Positions 26,192-34,747 of a DNA stretch of 64,000 nucleotides are shown one piece after another; the stretch's first letter is position 1, and each line of letters begins with the position of its first letter. The DNA comes from Paludibacteraceae bacterium (GTDB lineage: Bacteria; Bacteroidota; Bacteroidia; Bacteroidales; Paludibacteraceae). The notes below the pieces were generated by a model. That model was not told where the DNA came from, searched no databases, and was given only the letters and a program-made list of their open reading frames with translations. The DNA lies in contig JAKSNW010000001.1 of the NCBI GenBank assembly GCA_024405895.1, positions 62,001 to 126,000 on the forward strand. Direction: 5' to 3'. The position numbers and the translations under genes were made by a program.

Positions 26192-27424
26192 ATGGGCAAG
26201 CACAACACCGTTTTCTTTGTGGCATGGCGCTATCTCATGGCTCGCAAACGCCATAGCGCTGTGAACCTCATCACCGCCGTGGCTGCCGCTGGCGTCATGG
26301 TAGCCACAATGGCACTGGTGTGTGTGCTCTCTGTGCTCAACGGATTCGAAGAGACAGTAGTACAGGCATTCGGACTATTCGACCCAGAACTGAAAATCGA
26401 ACCTTCCGAAGGGGAGATGCTCAACACAGACACCATCGTGCTGCAGAAAGCCCTCGAGAATGACAACATCGAGGCTGTAACCATGACCCTGGTACAACAG
26501 GGACTTGCCATGTACGATGGCGTTCAAATGCCTGTTACAGTGATGGGTGTGGACGATAGCTTCGGCAAGGTGGTAGTCATCGACTCGCTCATGATGGGTG
26601 GAGCCTGGCGCATTGAAAGCGAAGGCAGCTATGCCACCGTGTCAGTAGGCGTGACCTCGAAACTGAGTATCCTGTCAGACTATGTCAACCCGATAGAACT
26701 CTATGTGCCTCGTCGGGGTGTAAGAGTCAATGTAGCCCGTCCGGACAATGCCTTCCGCAAAGGCTATATCTACGCCACAGGCAATTTTGCCGTTCAGCAG
26801 GAGAACCACGATGCCGCAACCATCATGATGCCTCTCGATATGATGCAGATGCTCTATGGACGCGAGCCTAACGAGGTGTCTGCCATCTGGCTGAAACTAA
26901 AGAACGCCAACAACATACGCAAGACCGAGAGAGCGCTGCAGCAACAGTTGGGAACCCACTTTGAGGTACTCAACCAAAAGGAACAGCAACACGACTACTA
27001 CCGTATCATGAAGATAGAGAAATGGATTACCTTCCTTATCCTCGTGTTCATCCTCCTTATTGCCGTATGCAACATCATCGGCTCACTCTCCATGCTGCTC
27101 ATCGACAAGAAAGACGACATAGCCACACTCCATGCCCTTGGTGCCGATAGCCAGATGGTGTTCCGCATCTTCGCCGTTGAAGGTTGGCTGATTTCGGTGG
27201 TAGGTGCCGTTACGGGCGTCATTGCCGGCATAGCACTCTGTCTGCTGCAGCAACGCTACGGACTGATACGCATGAGCACAGAGGTGTTTGCCCCAAGCTA
27301 TCCGGTGGCTATCCGCTGGACCGATGTGCTGACCGTCTTCGCCACAGTTCTCGTGCTCGGAGCCCTGGCTGCCCAGTATCCTGCCCGTATGCTTAAACGC
27401 AACGATTTGACCGCTAAGGAGTAA
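26192..27424 (+). CDS. FtsX/LolC-type ABC transporter permease
   Basis: 410 residues with the LolC/E layout: one N-terminal membrane segment (VNLITAVAAAGVMVATMALVC), a periplasmic domain of about 220 residues and three C-terminal membrane segments. The cytoplasmic coupling helix region reads KKDDIATLHALGAD. In proteobacteria such permeases extract lipoproteins from the inner membrane. Here the role is likely the same, but the ATPase partner is not in the window. It follows rbfA by 16 bases. Confidence 0.85.
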   Translation: MGKHNTVFFVAWRYLMARKRHSAVNLITAVAAAGVMVATMALVCVLSVLNGFEETVVQAFGLFDPELKIEPSEGEMLNTDTIVLQKALENDNIEAVTMTLVQQGLAMYDGVQMPVTVMGVDDSFGKVVVIDSLMMGGAWRIESEGSYATVSVGVTSKLSILSDYVNPIELYVPRRGVRVNVARPDNAFRKGYIYATGNFAVQQENHDAATIMMPLDMMQMLYGREPNEVSAIWLKLKNANNIRKTERALQQQLGTHFEVLNQKEQQHDYYRIMKIEKWITFLILVFILLIAVCNIIGSLSMLLIDKKDDIATLHALGADSQMVFRIFAVEGWLISVVGAVTGVIAGIALCLLQQRYGLIRMSTEVFAPSYPVAIRWTDVLTVFATVLVLGALAAQYPARMLKRNDLTAKE

Positions 27425-27430
27425 TAAACA

Positions 27431-28606
27431 ATGAAAACTCTCAAACAACACAGCCTCATATTGCTCTGCCTGATAGCCTGGTGCTTTGGCTTGGTGGGTT
27501 CGTCGTGTGAATCGCCCAATGCGGTGACTTCCGTAGAGTTGAGTGCCGACTCCCTTTCGCTTCAGGTGGGCGAGACAGCGCAGCTGGAGGTCATCGTGCT
27601 GCCACTCTCTGCCAACATAGCCAACACCGTTTATTGGAAAAGTTCGGACACCCACGTAGCCACCGTGGATGCCCGTGGCAACGTGACTGCTGTCTATTCT
27701 GGCACGTGCATAATCACTGCCACTTGCGACCACGTAACAGTCCGCTGTAAGGTGACGGTGGGTATGCTCAACTTCAACCTCGACTTCGACAATGCCTCCG
27801 CCTATTTCTACGGCGATGCCTATAAGAATAATACATACAACACCACCTTACGCCTCTTCGACGACGGATTGACCCTCGACGCCAACGACAACATCCAAGG
27901 TGCAGGCTATTTCCTCAACCTCGACCTCATAGGCTTCCCTATCGACACATTGCCCACAGGCAAGTTCACTGCTGCCGTCGACACTGCTCTACCGCCTACG
28001 TTCCTCCCTGGAGCCTTGGTGGAGCGCAATGGCATCTATTATGCCGCAGGTTCGTTTCTCGGGCAGTACACGACCGATGGATTGGGTGTAGTGTTTATTC
28101 AGCAAGGCGAATGCCAAGTGGAGGCAATGGGCTCTGGTGTCTATCAGGTCACAGCCGACCTCATAGGCGACAACGGCGAGGAAATCCATGCAGTCTATCG
28201 TGGCGAGATTGACATCAAAGACCGCACAGAGAATGCCCCTCAACCTGAAACCATCACCGTCAACCTCTCACAAGCCACTCCCGTCTCTCTGGGCGAGGCT
28301 TACGGCAATGGTCTGCAGGTCTACCGACTGACTGCCACCCAAGGCAACTACACGCTTCAGATGGAGTGTTATGTGCCTCTGAGTGCCACTTCGCTGCCCG
28401 ATGGTCTCTACAAACTCTCGCAACAGCACAAGAGTTTCAGCCTCGTGCCATCCGACACCACCAACAACTCAGGCACCTTGTTGCTGAGCAATGGTCAGGG
28501 CATAGCCATCGTGTCGGGCTCACTCAAGGTAAGCTCAACAGACAAGGGCAGAACCCTGGAGTGCAGGTTTCAGACCGCCGATTTCAAGATTCTGGAAGGA
28601 AAATAA
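27431..28606 (+). CDS. lipoprotein with a bacterial Ig-like (BIG2) domain
   Basis: 391 residues. The lipobox is GSSC (Cys26). Residues 30-112 form a BIG2-type Ig fold: VTSVELSADSLSLQVGETAQ, then VYWKSSDTHVATVDARGNVT and TCIITATCDHVTVRCKVTV. The remaining 280 residues are beta-rich and unclassified, with two similar halves (DFDNASAYFYGDAY and SQATPVSLGEAYGNG), suggesting a duplicated domain as in Bacteroidales surface proteins. It starts 6 bases after the permease, so it is probably exported and co-expressed with it. Confidence 0.75.
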   Translation: MKTLKQHSLILLCLIAWCFGLVGSSCESPNAVTSVELSADSLSLQVGETAQLEVIVLPLSANIANTVYWKSSDTHVATVDARGNVTAVYSGTCIITATCDHVTVRCKVTVGMLNFNLDFDNASAYFYGDAYKNNTYNTTLRLFDDGLTLDANDNIQGAGYFLNLDLIGFPIDTLPTGKFTAAVDTALPPTFLPGALVERNGIYYAAGSFLGQYTTDGLGVVFIQQGECQVEAMGSGVYQVTADLIGDNGEEIHAVYRGEIDIKDRTENAPQPETITVNLSQATPVSLGEAYGNGLQVYRLTATQGNYTLQMECYVPLSATSLPDGLYKLSQQHKSFSLVPSDTTNNSGTLLLSNGQGIAIVSGSLKVSSTDKGRTLECRFQTADFKILEGK

Positions 28607-28641
28607 ACGACCGGAAGGAACAGTCCTACGAGTGATTTCAC

Positions 28642-29103
28642 TCAAGAGAGAATCTCTTTCACCACCTTAGAAAACACCTCGTACTCAAAGCCTTTGGAGG
28701 CTACGTGACGATAGAGTTTCGGCAGCAGCTGAGGATCGTCGGCAGATAGTGTAGAGAGTTTTGCCAGTATGACATTCTTGAGAGCCTCAGCATACGTTTC
28801 CTCTTCAATGGCTTCGTTCATGGCAAGGTCGATGGCAGACGAATCAAGTCCCTTTGCCTGCAGCATCATGCGTATCTTCATACGTCCCCAATGGTTGAAA
28901 CGGAACTTATCGCGAGTAAACGACTCGCAAAAACGCTGGTCGGAGATATAGTTCTCCTTGCGCAATCGTTCCACAATGGCATCGATATCGGCATCTTCTT
29001 CACCTTTCCATGCCATAAGTTTATCCACTACCTCGCTGGCGCAATGCTCCGATTTGGCGCAATAGGCAGCAGCCTTTGAAAAGAGTTTCTCGTTGACTTT
29101 CAT
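28642..29103 (-). CDS. recX: regulatory protein RecX
   Basis: 153 residues from ATG 29103. The frame could extend to 29190, but that part runs into the tRNA-Leu gene, so the shorter start is right. It shows the three-helix RecX repeats: AYCAKSEHCASEVVDKLMAW, then IVERLRKENYISDQRFCESF, then MLQAKGLDSSAIDLAM. RecX modulates RecA filament stability. It is alone on this strand next to the tRNA. Confidence 0.85.
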   Translation of the reverse strand: MKVNEKLFSKAAAYCAKSEHCASEVVDKLMAWKGEEDADIDAIVERLRKENYISDQRFCESFTRDKFRFNHWGRMKIRMMLQAKGLDSSAIDLAMNEAIEEETYAEALKNVILAKLSTLSADDPQLLPKLYRHVASKGFEYEVFSKVVKEILS

Positions 29104-29155
29104 AATGTTGTTAGTTACAAAAAGGAGTCTGCCCCTATGAAGCAAACTCCTTCCG

Positions 29156-29239
29156 TGCCCGAGACCGGACTCGAACCGGTACAGCCGCAATGGCCAAAGG
29201 ATTTTAAGTCCTTCGTGTCTACCATTTCACCACTCGGGC
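29156..29239 (-). tRNA. tRNA-Leu (anticodon TAA)
   Basis: 84 nt on the minus strand. The acceptor stem is GCCCGAG / CTCGGGC with discriminator A. The anticodon loop CTTAAAA sits between AAGGA and TCCTT, and there is a long variable arm as expected for leucine. The T loop is TTCGAGT. CCA is not encoded. Confidence 0.95.
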
Positions 29240-29354
29240 AAAGCGGTGCAAAGGTACAATGTTTTTTTCATTCTTCAAGCACCCCGTCTCAAGTTTTTCT
29301 TCATCTTATCTGCACGACTTGATTTATTATGCCTTAATTATGGGAAAATGGTTG

Positions 29355-29363
29355 TATCTTTGC
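29355..29363 (+). promoter_or_regulatory. -7 box TATCTTTGC of the Plug gene
   Basis: It lies 26 bases before ATG 29389. A -33 element is not obvious. Confidence 0.6.
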
Positions 29364-29388
29364 AGTAATTTATAGATAGAAGTGCCCT

Positions 29389-30696
29389 ATGCCTGGCAGA
29401 ATGAAGAATCATACGACTAACAACTTGACAACACGTGGGATAAGAGCCTTCGTGACGCTATGTCTTATCTCTATGTTCCAGATGGTTACGGCTCAATCGT
29501 TCTATACGCATGCCATCAGCGAGAGCATAGAATCGCTCACGGTCTACCCTATCAACAACCCACTGAAAGCCCCTGTGGTGGAGCTGAATGGTGAGGGAGT
29601 GGTGATAAAGTTCGACAATTTGCTCTACGGCAACAGCAACTATAGCTACAAGATTGTCCATTGCAATGCCAACTGGACCCCTTCGGACCTTGCTTCGGGT
29701 GAGTATGTCACCGGTTTTGAGTCGAGCAATGTGGACTACGGTCGCGAATCCATCACTACCCTAACCCCTTACACCCACTACGAGTTGACCATTCCTAACA
29801 GCGATGTGGAGCTGAAGCTCTCTGGCAATTATGCGGTGCTGATAGCCGAGGATTACGACTTCGACCATCCTGTTGCTATTGCGTGCTTCTCGGTTGTGGA
29901 ACCGCTTCTGCAAATTGTGGGCAATGTGACAGCCAATACGCCACTCAGTATCTCAGATCGTTATCAGATGCTTGACTTCGACATCGACAATCGCAATGTC
30001 ACAGTCAATAATCCACAACGTGAATTCAATGTGGTGATCATGCAGAACCGCCGTACCGACAACATGGTCATCAACCCCATGCCTACATTCTCAAGCATCA
30101 GCAAGCTAAGCTATAAGAACAACCGTGCCTTGGTGTTCGAAGGGGGCAATGAGTACCGAACTGTCGATTTCTCCAGCGAGTACACCTATGGCAGTGGCAT
30201 TCAAAGCATAACAGCCGAAAAAGATGCCATGCATGTGCAGATGGAGCCGGCTTTGCCTCGCAATATGTATGCCACCCCAACTTCGGGCGGAGATGCCAAC
30301 GGACGCATGAAAATCAATCGCCAACGTAGCAACGACCCTGACACAGAGGCTGACTATATGTGGGTGCATTTCTTCCTGCAGTCGAACTATATTCCCAACG
30401 GTTCCGTCCATCTCCTTGGCGATCTCACAGGCAACCGACTCGATGCACTCTCGTATGCCAAATATGTCACTCTCGACAATAACATAAGCGGTTACGCCTG
30501 TTCCATGCTGTTGAAACAGGGCGGCTACAGCTATCAGTTTGCTTTCCTTCCGAAAGGTAAGACACAAGCCACCCTGCTCCCAACCGAGGGTTCATATTGG
30601 GCTACGGAGAATGAGTATATCATTCTGGTCTATCATCGCCCATTCGGAAGCAGATATGACAAACTTATTGGTTACCAAGTAATTTATTCAAAATAA
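29389..30696 (+). CDS. type IX secretion system Plug protein (DUF5103 family)
   Basis: 435 residues. A signal segment (IRAFVTLCLISMFQMVTAQS) precedes the mature part. Hallmarks of the DUF5103/Plug family are the YKIVHCNANWTPSDLASGEY and VTGFESSNVDYGRESITTL blocks, LSGNYAVLIAEDYDFDHPVA, and NVVIMQNRRTDN. The ending, IILVYHRPFGSRYDKLIGYQ, is also typical. In Flavobacterium this protein closes the SprA translocon pore at the outer membrane. It is the third T9SS gene in the window, unlinked to porW-porX (about 18 kb apart). The next gene starts 3 bases downstream. Confidence 0.85.
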   Translation: MPGRMKNHTTNNLTTRGIRAFVTLCLISMFQMVTAQSFYTHAISESIESLTVYPINNPLKAPVVELNGEGVVIKFDNLLYGNSNYSYKIVHCNANWTPSDLASGEYVTGFESSNVDYGRESITTLTPYTHYELTIPNSDVELKLSGNYAVLIAEDYDFDHPVAIACFSVVEPLLQIVGNVTANTPLSISDRYQMLDFDIDNRNVTVNNPQREFNVVIMQNRRTDNMVINPMPTFSSISKLSYKNNRALVFEGGNEYRTVDFSSEYTYGSGIQSITAEKDAMHVQMEPALPRNMYATPTSGGDANGRMKINRQRSNDPDTEADYMWVHFFLQSNYIPNGSVHLLGDLTGNRLDALSYAKYVTLDNNISGYACSMLLKQGGYSYQFAFLPKGKTQATLLPTEGSYWATENEYIILVYHRPFGSRYDKLIGYQVIYSK

Positions 30697-30699
30697 TAT

Positions 30700-31374
30700 A
30701 TGATTCTACATCTCACATTTCTTGATGTCATTGACTATATCGGAACCTATGCGTTCGCCGTATCAGGTATCCGACTGGCCGCCGCCAAGCGCTTCGACTG
30801 GTTCGGCGCCTATGTATGCGGTCTCGCCACTGCCGTCGGCGGCGGCACACTCCGCGACACGATGCTCGGCCTCACTCCGTTTTGGATGAGTCAGCCTTCC
30901 TACCTCATCATCACCGGTCTGGCATTGCTCACTGTGGTGATTTTCGGCAAGAAGGTGATCTATATGCGCAATACGATGTTCGTCTTCGATGCCATCGGTC
31001 TGGCATTGTTCAACATCGTCGGTATCGAGAAGACCCTCGAGGCAGGCTTCCCGTTTTGGGTGGCTATCATCATGGGCACCTTCACCGGTGCGGCAGGCGG
31101 CGTCATCCGCGACGTGCTGCTCAACCGTGTGCCGCTCATCTTCTGTAGCGAACTCTACGCCATCGCCTGTATCATCGGTGGCTTGATATATTACGGCTGT
31201 GTCCGCCTGGGTGTTGACATCACGGTCACACAGATCATCGCCGCCGTCACCGTCATCGTGGTCCGTATGCTCGCCACCGAGTATCATCTCGCACTGCCGA
31301 TGTTGCGTGGCAGCGACATCGAGATAGAGGCAGAGCCGACCAATCCCGACGACATCAAACAAAAACCTGTCTGA
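30700..31374 (+). CDS. TRIC-type cation channel family protein (YadS/UPF0126)
   Basis: 224 residues with about seven hydrophobic segments and the duplicated UPF0126 signature: AVGGGTLRDTMLGLTPFW in the first half and GAAGGVIRDVLLNRVPLIF in the second. Prokaryotic homologues form trimeric cation channels, but the physiological role in bacteria is unclear. It begins 3 bases after the Plug gene and ends 2 bases before the kinase, so it joins T9SS and glycan genes in one transcript. Confidence 0.9.
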   Translation: MILHLTFLDVIDYIGTYAFAVSGIRLAAAKRFDWFGAYVCGLATAVGGGTLRDTMLGLTPFWMSQPSYLIITGLALLTVVIFGKKVIYMRNTMFVFDAIGLALFNIVGIEKTLEAGFPFWVAIIMGTFTGAAGGVIRDVLLNRVPLIFCSELYAIACIIGGLIYYGCVRLGVDITVTQIIAAVTVIVVRMLATEYHLALPMLRGSDIEIEAEPTNPDDIKQKPV

Positions 31375-31376
31375 CG

Positions 31377-32111
31377 ATGAAGACGACGGTGGTCATAGCT
31401 GCCAACAGCGAGGCGTTGCGCCCATGGATGCGCTCCATCCCCGAGGTGTTTGAACACGAGGGAGAGGTGATCTACGACAAGCGCAACCGCATCAAGGTGA
31501 TTCGCCACGAGGGGGTCTGCTACAACGTGAAGCGCTACCGCCGTCCCAACCTACTCAATCAGTGGGTCTATGGCCATCTGCGCGCCACGAAGGCAGAGCG
31601 CGCCTTCCGCTATGGCGAGCAACTGACCGCCCTCGGCATCCAGACCCCACAGCCCGTCGGCTATATCCTCCAGCAAGAGGGAGGCCGACTGCAATACAGC
31701 TATCTCATCACCCGTCAGGTGGACCTCTCACGCAATTTCTACGAGTTCGGACATGGTCCGCTCGCAGGGCGTGAGTCTATCGTGGAGGCGATGGTCGACT
31801 TCGCTGCCGAGATGCACGAGAAGGGGGTGCTCCACCTCGACTTCTCACCGGGTAATATTCTTTTCGATTTTTGCGATGAAAAGGTTGATTTCTGTATCGT
31901 CGACATCAACCGCATGCGCTTCGGCAAGGTCTCCGTTGAGGAGGGGTGCAAGTCGTTTGCAAGGCTTTGGGGCAAGGAGGATTTCTTCCGCCTCGTGGCC
32001 CACCGCTATGCCGAGCGGCGTCATGCCGATGAGGACGAATGTCTGAAAATGATTTTGAAAGCCCGTTCCCGTTTTTGGAAAGGTCGTCATATCTCCTATG
32101 AATATGAATAA
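31377..32111 (+). CDS. lipopolysaccharide core-type kinase (WaaP/Kdo kinase-like)
   Basis: 244 residues with a protein-kinase-like fold: VCYNVKRYRR holds the ATP-binding lysine, GVLHLDFSPGNILFDF is the catalytic loop with its aspartate, and CIVDINRMRFG replaces the DFG metal loop. Such kinases phosphorylate sugars of the lipid A-core region. It is the first of three overlapping genes for surface glycan assembly. The end overlaps the next gene by 14 bases. Confidence 0.8.
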   Translation: MKTTVVIAANSEALRPWMRSIPEVFEHEGEVIYDKRNRIKVIRHEGVCYNVKRYRRPNLLNQWVYGHLRATKAERAFRYGEQLTALGIQTPQPVGYILQQEGGRLQYSYLITRQVDLSRNFYEFGHGPLAGRESIVEAMVDFAAEMHEKGVLHLDFSPGNILFDFCDEKVDFCIVDINRMRFGKVSVEEGCKSFARLWGKEDFFRLVAHRYAERRHADEDECLKMILKARSRFWKGRHISYEYE

Positions 32112-32856
32112 CGCACAGCAACGTACCGTCGTAGCGGTCGTCCCCGTCCACACCGCTCAGCTCTCCGACGCCGAATGGCAGACGGTGGCACACAACCGCG
32201 AGGTGCTCAGCGACGTCAAGATGGTGCTCCTCGTTCCCGAGCGGGTCGATGTGAGCGACTTCCCACCATGCGTCGCCAACTGCGCCGTTCAGCGTGTCCC
32301 CGACCGTTGGATGACCGTAGGCTCGCTCCGCGGCTACAACGAGATGATGCTCTCTGAGGCGTTCTATGCCCTGTTTTCGCAGTACGACTATATGCTGGTC
32401 TGCCAGCCCGATGCGTGGGTTTTCCGCAACGAGGTCATGGCGTGGTGCCGTCGCGGCTACGACTACGTGGGGGCTCCTTGGTGGCGCAAGGGCATATGGT
32501 CGCTGCCGCTGCTCCGTTGCTTCTTCCCCAAGCGCCGCAAACTCTACGGCAAGGTAGGCAACGGCGGACTCTCCCTCCGTCGCGTGGAGGCGTTCCAACG
32601 TGTCTGCCGCGAGCAGAAGAGCCGCATCAACTACTACCTCTCGCAGACCCACCACACCTTCGGCGAGGACGTCTTCTGGGCTGTAGAGCCTAAGCATTTC
32701 CGCTACCCCACGATGGACGAGGCGCTGATGTTCTCGTTCGACACACGTCCCGAGCGCTGCTATGAGGCAACAGGCCACACGCTGCCGATGGGATGCCACG
32801 GCTGGCTCAAACCACAACGAATAGATTTCTGGAAACCGTTTATCATAAAGTCATGA
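32098..32856 (+). CDS. DUF5672-family protein, probable glycan-modifying enzyme
   Basis: 252 residues. VVAVVPVHTA at the start, the GYNEMMLSEAFYALFSQYDY block, VGAPWWRKG, and GKVGNGGLSLRRVEAF with FGEDVFWAV are the DUF5672 pattern. The GNGGLSLR and ED.FW elements resemble the acceptor side of GT-A-like glycosyltransferases, and such genes usually sit in polysaccharide clusters. Activity is not established. It overlaps both neighbours. Confidence 0.75.
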   Translation: MNMNNAQQRTVVAVVPVHTAQLSDAEWQTVAHNREVLSDVKMVLLVPERVDVSDFPPCVANCAVQRVPDRWMTVGSLRGYNEMMLSEAFYALFSQYDYMLVCQPDAWVFRNEVMAWCRRGYDYVGAPWWRKGIWSLPLLRCFFPKRRKLYGKVGNGGLSLRRVEAFQRVCREQKSRINYYLSQTHHTFGEDVFWAVEPKHFRYPTMDEALMFSFDTRPERCYEATGHTLPMGCHGWLKPQRIDFWKPFIIKS

Positions 32857-33914
32857 ATCGTCAACACTATCTGTTATACGTCACCCTTCCCTACGCATTC
32901 ACCATCATGCGTCCGCTTCAGGAGGCCATCCGTCAGCGTGGTGCCACGGCTGCCTGGTTCATAGAGCCTGGCTGCGACAACGGCCTCAATGCCGACGAAC
33001 AGCAACTCCATACGTTTGCCGAGGTGGAGGCGTTCGACCCCGTCGCCGTCTTTGCCCCAGGCAACTACATCCCCGATTTCTTCCCGGGCGTGAAGGTGGC
33101 GCTCTTCCACGGCTATGCCATTCAGAAGCGCTACGAAGCCGTTGACGACCACTTCACCATCCGCGGATGGTTTGACATCTACTGCACACAGGGCCCATCG
33201 TCCACCCCTTATTTCAAGGAACTGGAGGCGAAGCATCGCTTCTTCCGCGTCTATGAGACGGGCTGGACCAAGGCCGACACCTATTTCTCCGATGAGATGC
33301 AGACGTTGCCGCAGAACCCTCGTCCACGCATCCTCTACGCCCCGACGTTCACGAAGAATGTCTGCTCTGCCCCTCATATCGTTGAGGCAATCAGGCAGAT
33401 GGTGGAGACGAAACCATGGGACTGGATCATCACCTTCCACCCAAAACTCAACGATCCCGATGTCCTCGCCGCCTACAAAGGTCTGGCAGCAACCCACGAC
33501 AACGTCACGTTCTTTGAGGGTCCCGACAAACTCGGACTGCTCCACGATGCCGACGTGATGCTGTGCGACAGTTCGTCCATCATCCTTGAGTTCATGTTCT
33601 TAGGCAAGCCTGTCGTCACGTTCCGCAACTCGCACCCCGGCAATCACCTCATTGACGTGCAGCAGCCCGACGACGTTGCCCCAGCCATCGATCAGGCGCT
33701 CACCCGTCCGCAGTCGCTGATGGACGACATCATGGCCTATACGCTCCATCACGAGGCACACCGCGAGGGGCACAATGGCGAGAACGTGCTCAAGGCTGTC
33801 GACGACTTCATGGCCAACCACTACGGCCGTCTCCCACACAAGCCGTTGAACCTCGTGCGCAAAATCAAACTAAGAAAGCAGATGGGATATCCCGTTTGGA
33901 AGAAGCTGTTCTAA
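32853..33914 (+). CDS. CDP-glycerol glycerophosphotransferase family protein
   Basis: 353 residues from ATG 32853, which overlaps the previous stop (ATGA); a longer frame from 32793 is therefore unlikely. The fold is the GT-B-like TagB/TagF type: KVALFHGYAIQKRYE, then PRILYAPTFTKN, and the signature DVMLCDSSSIILEFMFLGKP with the nucleotide-binding serine run. It probably transfers a polyol-phosphate or sugar-phosphate to a surface glycan. It is the last gene of this transcript before the accessory island. Confidence 0.85.
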   Translation: MNRQHYLLYVTLPYAFTIMRPLQEAIRQRGATAAWFIEPGCDNGLNADEQQLHTFAEVEAFDPVAVFAPGNYIPDFFPGVKVALFHGYAIQKRYEAVDDHFTIRGWFDIYCTQGPSSTPYFKELEAKHRFFRVYETGWTKADTYFSDEMQTLPQNPRPRILYAPTFTKNVCSAPHIVEAIRQMVETKPWDWIITFHPKLNDPDVLAAYKGLAATHDNVTFFEGPDKLGLLHDADVMLCDSSSIILEFMFLGKPVVTFRNSHPGNHLIDVQQPDDVAPAIDQALTRPQSLMDDIMAYTLHHEAHREGHNGENVLKAVDDFMANHYGRLPHKPLNLVRKIKLRKQMGYPVWKKLF

Positions 33915-33995
33915 GCAAGTACTTTAAGTTGGTAGTGAACGAGTTTCATTTAATGAAATTCGACGGTTCATTGCCAATAATCAAATAATTCATTG

Positions 33996-34004
33996 TATCT
34001 TTGC
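33996..34004 (+). promoter_or_regulatory. -7 box TATCTTTGC at the left edge of the island
   Basis: It fits TAnnTTTGC, with an ATTG-type -33 element about 22 bases upstream. No protein gene starts within 500 bases downstream, but the structured RNA candidate does. Confidence 0.6.
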
Positions 34005-34156
34005 ATTCAAATATCACTAATTTGCTAACTCTATTGGCAACTAAAAGATATAAAATATTCTAACGACAACAAAACAAACTAAATACAGCAAGCCGGGGGC
34101 GTCCCTTGGCATAAATTTGCAAGTATAATATTTAACATACAGCATTGACTATTATT

Positions 34157-34341
34157 TGCGTTCTCCTGAATAGCCTCGGAAACTATCATCGGAATAAGAA
34201 CACAAAGAATAGTGGTTAGGCAGCTTCCTCGGAAGAAGTATGCCTTTTCCGCCGTTATAAGAAGTCAGTGTCCATGCTTTGGGCATGGACAGTTCTTATC
34301 GGTGGAAAAGGTTCCGTTCCGAGGCAGCCTTGGAGAACGCA
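34157..34341 (+). ncRNA. candidate 185-nt highly structured RNA
   Basis: Nested complementarity closes the whole element. TGCGTTCTCC (34157-34166) pairs with GGAGAACGCA (34332-34341). After a 6x6 loop, GCCTCGGAA (34173-34181) pairs with TTCCGAGGC (34317-34325). Inside are ACTAT/ATAGT, AGGCA-CTTC/GAAG-TGCCT, and a long arm made of CCTTTTCC/GGAAAAGG, CCG/CGG, ATAAGAA/TTCTTAT and TGTCCATGC/GCATGGACA. The overall shape (long closing stem, central junction, long terminal arm) recalls 6S-like RNAs, but I cannot assign a family. Strand is inferred from the promoter at 33996. Confidence 0.6.
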
Positions 34342-34540
34342 TAAGAAGGTTCATGCCCTGAGTATTCTTATATTCTATATAGTTCTGATAATCAGTATAG
34401 AAAGAAGTCTTACCAGTTTGAATGTTCCCAAATGTTTCCAGGGGATTTGTAAGTGGGGAACATAATAAGTTTTGAGGTTGGGAACGATTGAAAATTACGG
34501 GTGTTTTGAGAAAATAGTGCTAAAGGCTTGTTAACACAGA

Positions 34541-34735
34541 ATTAACATTTGTTTAACGCGGCTTGTTGAGCAGCACAAGACTGCAAAATGGTTAGCAGAA
34601 CAGATGGATAAGGATCCTGCCACCATCAGTAAGTGGTGTACCAATAAAGCACAGCCATCATTAGAGACAATCAAGAAGATTGCTGAAATTCTACAGGTCA
34701 AAATGAGCGACCTTGTAAGCAATGAACAACCTTAA
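34541..34735 (+). pseudogene. small Xre-type helix-turn-helix protein lacking a normal start codon
   Basis: The frame reads RLVEQHKTAKWLAEQMDKD, then PATISKWCTNKAQPSLETIK and KIAEILQVKMSDLVSNEQP, a clear Xre DNA-binding domain. In frame there is a stop at 34532 and no ATG, GTG or TTG before the domain. ACG (34556-34558) occupies the place where ATG is expected, and ATT codons lie at 34541 and 34547. Either a rare start is used or the start was lost by ATG-to-ACG change. It lies 12 bases before the WYL gene, probably its regulator partner. Confidence 0.6.
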
Positions 34736-34747
34736 AGCAGAGATCAA

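Noticed and set aside
31906..32817. 303-codon minus-strand open frame
   Set aside because: It covers two recognised plus-strand glycan genes in GC-rich DNA, with no promoter and no family motifs.
34268..34465. 65-codon frame within the structured RNA region
   Set aside because: It starts inside the long terminal arm of the predicted RNA and has no protein-like conservation signals that I can see.
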